The notes: a model not told the origin generated them from the sequence alone. Positions 8,558 to 17,193 are shown, counted from the first letter of the stretch. The stretch is 64,000 nt of DNA from Polaribacter glomeratus (GCF_002954665.1 NZ_MSCM01000001.1:1438836-1502835); one strand, 5' to 3'. Numbers and translations: made by a program.

Positions 8558-10387
8558 ATGAAAGCCAACCGAATCATTTTAGTCTTATTTATATTTTATA
8601 TTCAAAGTTTAAACGCACAAGTAGAAAAAATACACTTTGAAAATGGTAATATAAAAGAAATAGGTGAATATGACTCAACCGGAAAAGCAATAGGAGAATG
8701 GAAACACTATCACGAAAACGGACAATTAGAATCGATTGGAAAGTATGAAAATGGTGAAGCTATAGGAGAATGGAAATTCTATTATAAAAACGGACAGCTA
8801 GAAAGGGTTGGAAAGTTTGAAAATAAAATAGCAACAGGAAAATGGACGTTTTATTTCGATAATGGAAAATTAAAATCGATTGGAAATTTAGAAAATGGAC
8901 AAGTAGTAGGAGAATGGAAATTCTATTATAAAAATGGGCAATTAAAGATGATAGGAAAATACGCAAATGTAAAACCTGCTGGTGAATGGAAATTTTATCA
9001 TGAAAATGGGCAATTAAGTTCTATTGGAAAAATGGAAAATGGAATAGTAATAGGAGACTGGAAACACTACTACGAAAACGGGCAATTAGAAAAAATTGAA
9101 AACCTAAAAAACGGTAAACTGATGTACATAAGTTCTTATTTTGATGTTAATGGTACTGCCCTGAATCAGGAAACTTTACAAAATGGAAATGGCTTTGTAA
9201 ACGAATATTATCAAGGCTTATTAATAAACAAAATTGAATATATAAATGGAGAAATGAAGGAGGATACTTTTAGTATTCTTCCTTTTTGGGACAACGCATA
9301 TTATTTAAATAGCTTCGCTTGGGGAGTTTATGAGAAAACAAATAGTACTACTACTGAATTAAATAACGCTATTATTTGGGTAAAAAGAGCCATTAAACTA
9401 AATAAAGACAGTTATAATACAGACACTTATGCTGCATTGCTATACAAAACAGGTTTTTATACCTTGGCTTTGGAAATGGCTGAAGAATCCCTTGTACTAG
9501 GCAAAAAAGAGAAGCTGGATATTACTGCAACCGAAAAACTAATCGAAAAAATAAAAGAAAAACAAGATGCTGGATCTAGTTTATCCTTTATTGGCATGGA
9601 ATATATTGATGCATTTATGTTGCAACCAAAAATTGAAGAGTTTAATGGAGGTAAAAGAGATCCTGATTTTTTATATGATTTATCCATCAATGCCATAAGA
9701 GTTAATAAAAAAGATGCAAGCGATTATGTTAAGGCTTACTACAAAACGCAAAAGAATTTAATGACAGCTAAAACAATCGATTTAATGTATCAATATATAG
9801 AGAATCCATTATCCGATGAATTTATTTTTTTACAAAAAAACGAAGTTGAAGCCGAAAAGTTATATCAAGAAAATTCAATTTCAGATAAGTTAGATTTGGT
9901 AGTTTTAGAATATGCTATAACTGTAAATAAAGAAAACCAGCCAAAAACAATAACCACTCAAAATATGGTTTTAGCGGTTGAAAAAACAATTCTAAAATTT
10001 AGGCCACAAAAAGCATTTGAACTAAAAAATCGTTTTGGTATGCAAATTTCTACGGACACGAATGACCATGCATTGTTTGAAAAATATACGCTTGCCTATT
10101 TGGATAAAAATTACAAAAACCAAAGTATGGGCTTTTTAAACGATACAGCTTGGCGTTTTTTTGAGCATAGTATTAATATTGAATCTCTAGAGAAAGCTTT
10201 AAAATGGGCCATTGAATCTGTCTCAAAATCCAGCAATTTTCATAACAATGACACTGTTGCCAATTTATATTACAAGCTAGGAGATAAAAACAATGCACGT
10301 ATATATGCAGAAATAGCAATTAAGTTAGGGAAAGTAACAGGGAAAAACACAACTACTACAGAGCTATTATTTCAAAAATTAAAATAA
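8558..10387 (+). CDS. MORN_2-repeat (YwqK-like) protein with TPR-like C-terminal half
   Basis: Protein of 609 residues. It has a signal peptide (about 1-20, ending SLNAQ) and about seven tandem 23-residue units at about 25-190, each with the core GEWKFYxxNGQLxxIGK; this is the MORN variant found in proteins annotated as the YwqK antitoxin family. The rest is helical. Two related segments near 250-330 and 525-605 share the pattern LNxxAW...DTxAxLYYKxG...AExAIxLGK, typical of flavobacterial TPR-like repeats. The signal peptide argues for a periplasmic or surface scaffold, not a cytoplasmic antitoxin. The neighbours are all uncharacterised secreted or repeat proteins. Confidence 0.72.
   Translation: MKANRIILVLFIFYIQSLNAQVEKIHFENGNIKEIGEYDSTGKAIGEWKHYHENGQLESIGKYENGEAIGEWKFYYKNGQLERVGKFENKIATGKWTFYFDNGKLKSIGNLENGQVVGEWKFYYKNGQLKMIGKYANVKPAGEWKFYHENGQLSSIGKMENGIVIGDWKHYYENGQLEKIENLKNGKLMYISSYFDVNGTALNQETLQNGNGFVNEYYQGLLINKIEYINGEMKEDTFSILPFWDNAYYLNSFAWGVYEKTNSTTTELNNAIIWVKRAIKLNKDSYNTDTYAALLYKTGFYTLALEMAEESLVLGKKEKLDITATEKLIEKIKEKQDAGSSLSFIGMEYIDAFMLQPKIEEFNGGKRDPDFLYDLSINAIRVNKKDASDYVKAYYKTQKNLMTAKTIDLMYQYIENPLSDEFIFLQKNEVEAEKLYQENSISDKLDLVVLEYAITVNKENQPKTITTQNMVLAVEKTILKFRPQKAFELKNRFGMQISTDTNDHALFEKYTLAYLDKNYKNQSMGFLNDTAWRFFEHSINIESLEKALKWAIESVSKSSNFHNNDTVANLYYKLGDKNNARIYAEIAIKLGKVTGKNTTTTELLFQKLK
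8627..9118 (+). repeat. In-gene tandem repeat encoding MORN_2 units
   Basis: About seven imperfect 69-base units, each encoding 23 residues around GEWKFYYKNGQL. Neighbouring units are highly similar at the DNA level (the block coding EWKFYYKNGQL recurs near 8769 and 8910), so unit number could vary by slippage or recombination. Confidence 0.7.
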
Positions 10388-10463
10388 TGTAATGCTCTAT
10401 TTTTTATGAATGAAAATAAATGTCTTTTCTACAAATAATATGGTGTAAAATGAAACTCAAAAT

Positions 10464-10976
10464 ATGAAATTCTCCAAAAAGGAAAAACAATTCTGGCAAA
10501 CCCATTATCATTTTGATAAACCTTCTCAACTTCATGGAGATTGGCAACAAATTTGGTCTATGCACGGAGTTGAAAAAGATGATTTCTTTTATTTTTTCAC
10601 TTTACGCGTTACCAGCATTATTGAAGTTCACCTAAAAGAGACATTAATTACAGATAAAGCCGTTGAATACATGACTAAATTTAAAAAACTTCAAAACCTC
10701 TATTTAAGAAGACATGAAAACATAACTAAAGCAAGTATTCCGTTTATAAATAAAATGAATAATTTAGAAAGTTTAAACATCACTAAAACTAAAATTACCT
10801 TAACCGATTTATCTGAGCAGTTGAACAATCAAAGTCTAAAGGAAGTATTTTTGGATTCGGAAGAAAATGAAGAAAACATATTGGAGAACGCATTTATTTT
10901 AAAAGAACGCATGCCAAATTGTGCTATTTATTTAAACACCTCTGATCCTACTGGTGAGAAACCAATTTTTAATTAA
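10464..10976 (+). CDS. Leucine-rich-repeat-like cytoplasmic protein
   Basis: Hypothetical protein of 170 residues without a signal peptide or membrane segment. Residues about 45-135 show spaced LxxLxLxxxxIT patterns (IIEVHLKETLITD, LQNLYLRR, LESLNITKTKIT, LKEVFLDSEENEE), consistent with three or four degenerate leucine-rich repeats used for protein binding. The N-terminus is rich in aromatic residues (FWQTHYHF, WQQIW). It is 76 bases after the MORN gene and 18 bases before the next secreted gene, so probably part of the same transcription unit. No specific function can be assigned. Confidence 0.55.
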   Translation: MKFSKKEKQFWQTHYHFDKPSQLHGDWQQIWSMHGVEKDDFFYFFTLRVTSIIEVHLKETLITDKAVEYMTKFKKLQNLYLRRHENITKASIPFINKMNNLESLNITKTKITLTDLSEQLNNQSLKEVFLDSEENEENILENAFILKERMPNCAIYLNTSDPTGEKPIFN

Positions 10977-10994
10977 TCTTTAAAAGCTAACAAC

Positions 10995-11429
10995 ATGAAA
11001 AACACATTAAATAGTATAAATAAGATCTTAATTCTTGCATTCTTTTTGTTTTTTATATTTCCAACAACTCAGGCGCAAAGTATTAGTTCTGGAAAGTTTA
11101 CTACACGTATAAGCGATTTAAAAACAAGAAGTTATACTCGAGAGGTTTATGATACAAAACACAAAATAGTAGAATATTTTGGAAATTATGAAATTTTTAA
11201 AAAAGGAAAATTAATTAAAAGCCACGACTTCGAGGTTCAAATTTGGAATGGTAATATGTTATATCTACATCTTAATGACACTGCAAGAAAAGGATACCCA
11301 CTTACGTACGATTATAACACAAAAAAATATGAAATCGCAAATAAAAAATTTAAACCTAAAAAAACAAATACGATAGAAAGTATCATATTAAGTGGTATTT
11401 TAATACATCTAAAATATTTTAAAGATTAG
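10995..11429 (+). CDS. Small secreted protein of unknown function
   Basis: Predicted protein of 144 residues with a signal peptide (about 1-28, hydrophobic core ILILAFFLFFIF, cleavage near TQAQ). The mature part is about 115 residues, basic and beta-rich, with no cysteines and no family that I recognise. It is the last intact gene before the displaced purL 3' fragment and follows the LRR-like gene by 18 bases. It is likely periplasmic or surface-exposed; its partner and function are unknown. Confidence 0.55.
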   Translation: MKNTLNSINKILILAFFLFFIFPTTQAQSISSGKFTTRISDLKTRSYTREVYDTKHKIVEYFGNYEIFKKGKLIKSHDFEVQIWNGNMLYLHLNDTARKGYPLTYDYNTKKYEIANKKFKPKKTNTIESIILSGILIHLKYFKD

Positions 11430-11543
11430 TTTTTAATACATAAAAGAAATAGTAAAAAGTACTAAAATTAAAATAATTTTTAATGAAAGTTTTTAAAGAA
11501 AAGGGTACTGTAGAAAAACTATTTGTATTAAAAAAAGAAAAAA

Positions 11544-11600
11544 GTTTTGCCTTTGTTAGATGCTTTTGTAAATGCTAGATTGTGGATCGAAAACAAAAAA
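11544..11600 (+). pseudogene. Displaced 3'-end fragment of purL
   Basis: Nineteen codons reading VLPLLDAFVNARLWIENKK match the C-terminus of PurL (VSPWLEAFVNARLWIENKK at 4334-4390). By hand alignment 49 of 57 bases agree; most differences are third-position changes, so the fragment comes from a diverged purL and is not a recent copy of the local gene. Weaker similarity runs a few bases further left. No start codon or upstream purL sequence remains in this frame. The same hairpin terminator as behind purL follows. Confidence 0.88.
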
Positions 11601-11624
11601 GAATCAACATCTCTAAATAAAAAA

Positions 11625-11662
11625 AATCAGCCTTTAGAAAACTCTAAAGGCTGATTTTTTTT
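11625..11662 (+). terminator. Right copy of the purL-type terminator
   Basis: Hairpin AATCAGCCTTTAGA / TCTAAAGGCTGATT with a T-run, differing from the hairpin at 4416-4454 mainly in the loop. It follows the displaced purL fragment in the same relative position as the original behind purL. Confidence 0.9.
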
Positions 11663-11666
11663 ATTT

Positions 11667-11751
11667 GCGTTAGGGATTGCAGTGAAAATCCTTTTTGCTT
11701 TTTTAAGCAAAAAGATTGCAACGTAAAGCCCGACCTTGGTAACGCCCAAAA
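11667..11751 (+). repeat. Conserved flavobacterial intergenic element with long hairpin
   Basis: The stretch beginning GCGTTAGGGATTGCAGTG and ending near GGTAACGCCC contains a perfect 10-bp stem, CTTTTTGCTT (11691-11700) with AAGCAAAAAG (11705-11714), and roughly inverted ends (GCGTTAGG and GGTAACGCC). From memory, very similar elements sit behind many genes in Flavobacteriaceae genomes; their function is not established. It lies between the displaced purL terminator and the stop of the convergent DUF2807 gene. Confidence 0.6.
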
Positions 11752-11758
11752 ACAAAAG

Positions 11759-12505
11759 CTATTGCACTTTTTTTATGGTAGATTCGCCAATAACAATTCC
11801 TTTTTTTAAGGTAGCATCACCTTTATAAAGCACCGTAGCTTCGCCATATGCAGTTACTTTAAATTTATTAGAAACATTTAATTTAAAGGTTCCGTCTCCA
11901 TAAGCGGTTAGTTTGGTTTCTTCTGTAATTAGATTAGAAGCCATTACTTTACTTGCGCCGTAAGCGGTAATTTTTTGCTTTTTAACCTTCCCGCTATCTA
12001 TCTTTAAATAGCTTTCGCCATAAATAGCGACTGTTAATTGATTAACTTCGATGCTGTTAATTGTAACTTCGGATTTACCGTAAATTAGTAATTTACATTC
12101 TTGTTGAATTATAGGCGTTTGAAACGTGATTTTCTCTTCTCCTCTTAAAGAAAAAGTATTTACATCTATATAAGTAATAATTAATTTAGCTACTCGCCCA
12201 TTATATAAAGGCACTTTCATTTCGGTATTTCTAGTAACTATTTTTTTATTTTTAGTGTAGGTTTTGGCACCTTCTAGGTAAACTTGTAGCGTTCCGTTTT
12301 CTAGTTCGTAGGTAAACTTTTCTATAGGCACATTAATGTCTTCTATAACAATACTTGCCTCGTTGCCCTTTTTAAAAATAGCTTCTATGTGCGGGCTTAC
12401 AATAACTTTATCAAAATTAGCATCTAATTTTATTGCTTTTTGTGCATTTATCTTACTGTTTATAAAAAGTAAGGAAGTAAGGAGAATAATCAATTTAAAT
12501 TTCAT
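11759..12505 (-). CDS. Secreted DUF2807 (head GIN domain) protein
   Basis: Protein of 248 residues with a signal peptide (about 1-21, ending SKINAQ). The rest is a beta-helix-like domain of DUF2807 type (putative autotransporter adhesin head GIN domain): short beta strands with repeated small-polar-aromatic motifs such as IYGKSEVTI, IYGESYLKI, AYGASKVMA, AYGDGTFKL and AYGEATVLY. Such proteins are common in Bacteroidetes and are thought to be periplasmic or surface exposed; their role is not firmly known. It is transcribed alone on the minus strand and converges on the 4.4-11.7 kb segment. Confidence 0.85.
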   Translation of the reverse strand: MKFKLIILLTSLLFINSKINAQKAIKLDANFDKVIVSPHIEAIFKKGNEASIVIEDINVPIEKFTYELENGTLQVYLEGAKTYTKNKKIVTRNTEMKVPLYNGRVAKLIITYIDVNTFSLRGEEKITFQTPIIQQECKLLIYGKSEVTINSIEVNQLTVAIYGESYLKIDSGKVKKQKITAYGASKVMASNLITEETKLTAYGDGTFKLNVSNKFKVTAYGEATVLYKGDATLKKGIVIGESTIKKVQ

Positions 12506-12827
12506 AATATCAATTTTAAAATTAGTTTTTATTTGCAGTTATTTAGTTTAAACAATCGTTAGACTATTCAAAAGACTGCGCAATTTTTAGTTTGTGACAC
12601 ATTTTTTAAATTTTATTAGAAGAGTACCTGCTTTTTAAAAATAGATGAAGTTTACAAAATAGAATCGGTAATAATTTAATACAATTGTAACTATTATATC
12701 ATTTTTAGATAAACCTACTTGCAGTGTAACTTAACAACTATTTTCTAATTAGCTATTTTTTGTTTAAAACTGTCACAATTTAGTTTCATTCTTGTCTTTT
12801 AATAGAATAACTATAAAAATACACGAA

Positions 12828-13613
12828 ATGAAAATCAAAATCAATTTTATCATTTGCTTTCTTTTAGCATCCACTTTTTCTTTTGCACAAAAAACAGTGA
12901 AGGCATCCGATATTTTAAAAGATATAAAAGACGGTAAATCTGTTTCTTATCAAAATGCAACAATTACCGGTGTTTTAGATTTTACCTATATGGATGAAGC
13001 ACTAAAAAATTTACCAAGCAAAAAGAAAAGTAGTTGGTGGAGTAGCGGAAACACTACAAACGTGATAAAAAAAATAATTGATGTAAAAATTTCTTTTGTA
13101 AACTGTATTTTTAAAGATGATGTATTAGCATATATACCAGACGAAGATTCTGGCTACACATTTACTGCAAATTTTGAAGAACAGGCTATCTTTAAAAGTT
13201 GTGTTTTTGAGAGAAAAGCAATGTTTAAATACTCTCGTTTTGAAAGAAATACTGATTTTTCTGGCGCTGCATTTAATGATGACAGTACTTTTAAATATGC
13301 AAAGTTTGACAGTGATATTAATTTTACTAACTCAACATTTAATGAAATAGCAACTTTTAAATATGCTGATTTTAGCAGAAATGTGAGCTTTTATGGCGCT
13401 GCGTTTAAAGATGCTGCAATTTTTAAATACACAAAGTTTAATAACGGGGTTTCCTTTAAAAACGCACAATTTAAGCAAGATTTAAATATTAAATATATGA
13501 ATGTTTCTGGTGATTTTAATATTACTAATATGAAAGTTGGCTACGATATAGACTCTAAATACACAAAAATTAATGGTCAAAGCTTCGACAAATATTTACT
13601 AGAAAACAGATAA
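12828..13613 (+). CDS. Secreted pentapeptide-repeat-like protein
   Basis: The ATG at 12828 is preferred over an upstream in-frame TTG (12792) because it places a signal peptide exactly at the N-terminus (MKIKINFIICFLLASTFSFA). The mature protein carries phenylalanine-centred five-residue repeats over about 95-240, for example FKYAKFDSDINFTNSTF and FSRNVSFYGAAF, which fold as a right-handed quadrilateral beta-helix in the pentapeptide-repeat family. A Trp/Ser-rich loop (SSWWSSG, near 65) precedes the repeats. The export signal makes a DNA-gyrase-mimic role unlikely; a periplasmic structural role is more plausible. It is monocistronic. Confidence 0.72.
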   Translation: MKIKINFIICFLLASTFSFAQKTVKASDILKDIKDGKSVSYQNATITGVLDFTYMDEALKNLPSKKKSSWWSSGNTTNVIKKIIDVKISFVNCIFKDDVLAYIPDEDSGYTFTANFEEQAIFKSCVFERKAMFKYSRFERNTDFSGAAFNDDSTFKYAKFDSDINFTNSTFNEIATFKYADFSRNVSFYGAAFKDAAIFKYTKFNNGVSFKNAQFKQDLNIKYMNVSGDFNITNMKVGYDIDSKYTKINGQSFDKYLLENR

Positions 13614-14056
13614 CCTTAAAGCACTTAAATTTCTTAAAAATGCTTAAATATTGCCATTGATAACGAAATTTAATAGTAAGAATACTATGTTTACTTATTA
13701 CAAAATATAGCATTTACAGATAAAAATGAAAATTTCAAAAACTTGAACATTACTTCTATCGCTAAAATTAATACAAAAGGTTCTTTAACAATTATTGATT
13801 AAACAAGTAGTTTAAAGTTGTTAATTGAAACAAGAGGCTGATTCGTAGTACTTAAAAAGATCTAGATTTTTACAATTAGTAATTTAGAAAATAGAAACAA
13901 ATTAAAGAGTTTGAAATTATACCTACTAAATGATTTTTAGAATTAAAACCACCCAATCCGACAATGAAAATAAAACGAAAGTTAATTAAAGAAAAACACA
14001 ACTATTTACATTAAAAAATATAAAATTCTTAAAATATAAAGTCTTTTAATAAGTAT
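13614..14056 (+). other. Intergenic region without recognised genes
   Basis: About 440 bases of AT-rich DNA with stops in all frames. One plus-strand frame around 13740-13950 reads as fairly continuous protein-like sequence interrupted by four stops, but in DNA of this composition that is not significant. Confidence 0.4.
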
Positions 14057-14086
14057 TTGTAAAATACAAGTATATTTATTACTTTG
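14057..14086 (+). promoter_or_regulatory. Promoter of the acyl-CoA ligase gene
   Basis: TTG at 14057-14059 and TACTTTG at 14080-14086, 20 bases apart, approximate the Bacteroidetes -33 and -7 elements. The start codon is 24 bases downstream. Confidence 0.6.
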
Positions 14087-14110
14087 CAATGTATAAATTA
14101 GAAAGACCTT

Positions 14111-15880
14111 ATGCCGACACAAATTAGTAGATTATTTGATTTTCCCTATTATCAATTAGAAACTTACAATCTTAAGAAAGCGTTTTCCACAAAATACGAT
14201 GGAAAATGGGAATCTATTTCTTCGCAAGAATATGTAGATCGATCGAATCAATTTAGTAGAGGTCTACTAAAATTAGGTATAAAACCTAATGATAAAATAG
14301 CTATTATTTCAACATCCAATAGAACTGAATGGAATATTTGTGATATTGGTGTTTTACAAACTGGTGCGCAAACTGTACCAATATATCCAACTATTTGTAA
14401 AGAAGATTATGAGTATGTTTTAAATCATTCTGAAGCCACTTACTGTTTTGTTTCTGATACCACAATACTTGAAAAATTAAATCAAATTAAAAGTAACACA
14501 AAATTAATAGCTGTTTTTACTTTTGATGATATCAAAGGAGAAAAAAGTTGGAACGAAATCTTATCATTAGGTGAAGATGAAAGCAACCAAAATGAAGTTG
14601 AAGCAAGAAAAGATGCTGTAAAAGCACAAGATTTAGCTACATTAATTTACACTTCGGGCACAACAGGAAGACCAAAAGGTGTTATGTTATCTCATAACAA
14701 CATTGTTTCTAACGTTTTATCTGCTAAAAAAAGAGTTCCTTTAGATTACGGTAATTCTAAAGCCTTAAGTTTTTTACCCGTTTGTCACATTTTTGAACGT
14801 ATGATTTTATATTTATATCAATATTGTGGCGTTGATATTTATTATGCAGAATCTATTGAGAAATTAACAGAAAATGCTCAAGAAATTAAGCCAGAAGTAA
14901 TGACTGCTGTTCCTAGATTGTACGAAAAAATCTATGACAAAATCGTTTTAAAAGGTGAAGATCTTGCTGGTATCAAGAAAAAATTATTTTTCTGGGCTTT
15001 AAACCTAGGTTTAAAATACGAACCTTATGGCGCAAATGGTTGGTGGTACGAAAAGCAATTAGGGTTAGCTCGTAAACTTATTTTTTCTAAATGGCAAGCT
15101 GCTTTAGGTGGCGAGTTAAAATTAATGGTTTCTGGAAGTGCAGCTTTACAGCCAAGATTAACGCGTGTTTTTGCAGCTGCAGGAATGCCAATAATGGAAG
15201 GTTATGGTTTAACCGAAAGCTCGCCTGTAATTACAGTAAATGATGTTACAAACGGTGGCTTTAGAGTAGGTACTGTTGGTAAAGTTATTGAAGGTGTAGA
15301 AGTAATAATTGCTGCAACAGGTGAAATTTTAGCAAAAGGACCAAACATAATGTTAGGGTATTATAAAGACCCAGAAAAAACAGCCGAAGTTATTAAAGAC
15401 GGTTATTTTTATACAGGTGATAAAGGAGAATTTGACAAAGATGGTTTCTTAAAAATTACAGGTAGAACCAAAGAAATGTTTAAAACTTCTGGAGGTAAAT
15501 ATGTGATTCCGCCATTATTAGAAGGCGAATTAAAACAATCTTTATTTATAGAGCAAGTAATGGTTATTGGTGAAAACGAAAAAATGCCAGCAGCTATTAT
15601 TCAGCCAAATTTCGAATATTTAAAAGGTTGGGCAAAAGATCATAATATTCCTTTTAATTCAAATGATGAGTTAATAGCAAACCCAAAAGTGATTAAAAAA
15701 ATACAAGATGCTGTAGACACTTGTAATTGTAATTTTGGTAATTGGGAACAAATTAAACGTTTTGAATTAACTGCTGATGAATGGACAATTGATGATGGGC
15801 ACTTAACTCCTACGATGAAAATGAAGCGTGCAATAATTTTAAAAATGTATCAAAATTTATATGATAAGATTTATAAATAG
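14111..15880 (+). CDS. Long-chain fatty acid--CoA ligase (AMP-forming)
   Basis: Acyl-adenylate-forming enzyme of 589 residues that activates long-chain fatty acids to acyl-CoA at the membrane. The AMP-binding P-loop is LIYTSGTTGRPKG (about residue 177), followed by the A5-type motif GYGLTESSP, the YFYTGDKGEFD motif and the C-terminal GRTKEMFKTSGGKYV hinge with its catalytic lysine region. The length and the insertion before the C-terminal domain fit the FadD15/bubblegum-like branch common in Bacteroidetes. It has its own promoter and a strong terminator. Substrate chain length cannot be read from sequence. Confidence 0.92.
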   Translation: MPTQISRLFDFPYYQLETYNLKKAFSTKYDGKWESISSQEYVDRSNQFSRGLLKLGIKPNDKIAIISTSNRTEWNICDIGVLQTGAQTVPIYPTICKEDYEYVLNHSEATYCFVSDTTILEKLNQIKSNTKLIAVFTFDDIKGEKSWNEILSLGEDESNQNEVEARKDAVKAQDLATLIYTSGTTGRPKGVMLSHNNIVSNVLSAKKRVPLDYGNSKALSFLPVCHIFERMILYLYQYCGVDIYYAESIEKLTENAQEIKPEVMTAVPRLYEKIYDKIVLKGEDLAGIKKKLFFWALNLGLKYEPYGANGWWYEKQLGLARKLIFSKWQAALGGELKLMVSGSAALQPRLTRVFAAAGMPIMEGYGLTESSPVITVNDVTNGGFRVGTVGKVIEGVEVIIAATGEILAKGPNIMLGYYKDPEKTAEVIKDGYFYTGDKGEFDKDGFLKITGRTKEMFKTSGGKYVIPPLLEGELKQSLFIEQVMVIGENEKMPAAIIQPNFEYLKGWAKDHNIPFNSNDELIANPKVIKKIQDAVDTCNCNFGNWEQIKRFELTADEWTIDDGHLTPTMKMKRAIILKMYQNLYDKIYK

Positions 15881-15901
15881 TTTAAAAATCAAATTTAATT
15901 T

Positions 15902-15928
15902 AACTCCCACTTTTGGGAGTTTTTTTTT
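15902..15928 (+). terminator. Terminator after the acyl-CoA ligase (first copy of a repeated hairpin)
   Basis: AACTCCCACTTTTGGGAGTT followed by a T-run. The same stem, with one loop change and similar flanks (AAAAAAGGTT), recurs at 16437-16460, indicating tandem duplication of the segment from terminator to BLUF gene. Confidence 0.85.
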
Positions 15929-16025
15929 ATCTAAAAAAGGTTTAGATTAAAAGAATACTTTCACAATTACCTACTAATCAATAAATAAGATATAAAATTT
16001 TGCCAAGAAATTCAACATAAAAAAG

Positions 16026-16438
16026 ATAATTGAACTTATTTATTATTCTGTTTAAGAGGTAGAACTATCCGAAGAAAATGTATCAAATATTCTTTTACCA
16101 GCTCGAGGATATAATGCCTCAAAAAACATTACAGTATGTTTATTTTTTCATAATATGATTTTTTTACAGTTACCTGAAGGCAGAGAGAAGAGGTTCGTAA
16201 TTTGCATCGTAAAATAAAAAAAGTTAAAAAACACACAAATATTACATTCGTATTTGAAGAGATTATAAAAGAAAGAATGTTTCCGTGCTGAAGCATGGAA
16301 TTTCATAAATTTAACAATACAAATCAATTTATTAAAAATATTGACTTTCTTTTAAAAAATAATGACCTAACAACAAAAACTGAAGATATGTATTAGAATC
16401 TTACCAAGCTTATAGAACCTAATAAAAAAACGATTTAA
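16026..16438 (+). pseudogene. Decayed BLUF photoreceptor gene
   Basis: Translation shows a full-length but broken relative of the intact BLUF gene that follows. The first part reads IIELIYYSV, a TAA stop at 16053-16055, then NILLPARGYNASKNIT and FLQLPEG. After one frame change it continues KIKKVKKHTNITFVFEE and KERMFPC, a TGA (16289-16291) where the intact gene has the conserved tryptophan, SMEFHKFNNT, QFIKNIDFLLKNNDL and a further TAG. The stop that ends the gene overlaps the terminator at 16437. No usable start codon remains. Together these lesions make a functional product very unlikely. Confidence 0.9.
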
Positions 16439-16460
16439 CTCCCGCTTTGGGAGTTTTTTT
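16437..16460 (+). terminator. Terminator of the decayed BLUF gene (second copy)
   Basis: AACTCCCGCTTTGGGAGTT followed by seven T, nearly identical to the hairpin at 15902-15928 and overlapping the last stop codon of the pseudogene. Confidence 0.85.
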
Positions 16461-16574
16461 ATCGAAAAAAAGGTTATTCTTCTTTAGTTTTTAAAAAATA
16501 AAGATAACTTAGCTTATATTACGTGTAAATAAGATTGCTCCCTGATAAGTCTTTTGAACTTAAATCTAAAAAAA

Positions 16575-16988
16575 ATGTTTGAACTAGTATATTATTCAAT
16601 TTCTAACACAGAAATAACTACTGAGATCGTTAACGATATTCTTAAAAAATCTCGAGCAACTAACGCTAAAAAAAATATTACAGGATGTTTACTTTTTTAT
16701 AATAAGGTATACTTGCAGTTATTAGAGGGCGAAAAAGAGGCTGTTCAAGAATTATACGAAAAAATAAAAAGAGATACAAGGCATTATGAGGTTACACTTT
16801 TGGTGGAACATGATGTACCAGAAAGAATGTTTCCGGGCTGGAGTATGGCTTTTCATGAATCTATTAATAAAGAGTCAGATATTAATCAATTTATTAATAA
16901 TATTGATTTTTTCTCTAAAAACAACGACCTCCAAACCGAAGCTACAGATATGTTTTTAAGAATGGCAAAACACATTGTTGTTAAATAA
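16575..16988 (+). CDS. BLUF-domain blue-light photoreceptor
   Basis: Short single-domain flavin (FAD) blue-light sensor of 137 residues. All photochemically important BLUF positions are present with the same spacing as in AppA: Tyr6 (FELVYYS), Asn30 (RATNAKKNITG), Gln48 (YLQLLEG), Trp89 and Met91 (GWSMAF). The DTRHYEVTLL strand and a C-terminal helical cap (about 98-137) complete the fold. ATG 16575 is chosen over an in-frame TTG at 16554 because it starts just before the first beta strand. There is no output domain, so signalling must go through a partner protein. It sits between a decayed copy upstream and a truncated copy downstream, next to two membrane-PAS genes. Confidence 0.93.
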   Translation: MFELVYYSISNTEITTEIVNDILKKSRATNAKKNITGCLLFYNKVYLQLLEGEKEAVQELYEKIKRDTRHYEVTLLVEHDVPERMFPGWSMAFHESINKESDINQFINNIDFFSKNNDLQTEATDMFLRMAKHIVVK

Positions 16989-17017
16989 ATTTAAAGTTTT
17001 AACACAACTTTAAATAG

Positions 17018-17045
17018 AAAAAAAGGCCTTTTTAAGTGCCTTTTG
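17018..17045 (+). terminator. Probable weak terminator after the BLUF gene
   Basis: AAAAGGC (17021-17027) can pair with GCCTTTT (17038-17044) across a loop, preceded by A-rich and followed by TG-rich sequence. A second weak dyad (TTAAAGTT/AACTTTAA, near 16991-17012) lies just before. Confidence 0.5.
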
Positions 17046-17193
17046 TAACACTTTTTAAGCAGTAAACACATACTGGTGTTAAACTTTTTATAAAAAAAAG
17101 TACATAACTTTTGGAATTTTGGAAAAAAAAATATATTTTTATGATCTACATTATGTATTATTAAAATACATAATTGTATTAAAACCCTCCCTC

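Noticed and set aside
8558..10387. YwqK antitoxin of a toxin-antitoxin system
   Set aside because: The MORN_2 match is to a loosely named family; this protein has a signal peptide and a TPR-like half, and no toxin gene was recognised next to it.
13740..13960. Decayed gene between the pentapeptide-repeat gene and the acyl-CoA ligase
   Set aside because: One frame looks protein-like with four stops, but that density of stops is not lower than clearly expected by chance in such AT-rich DNA, and no family match was recognised.
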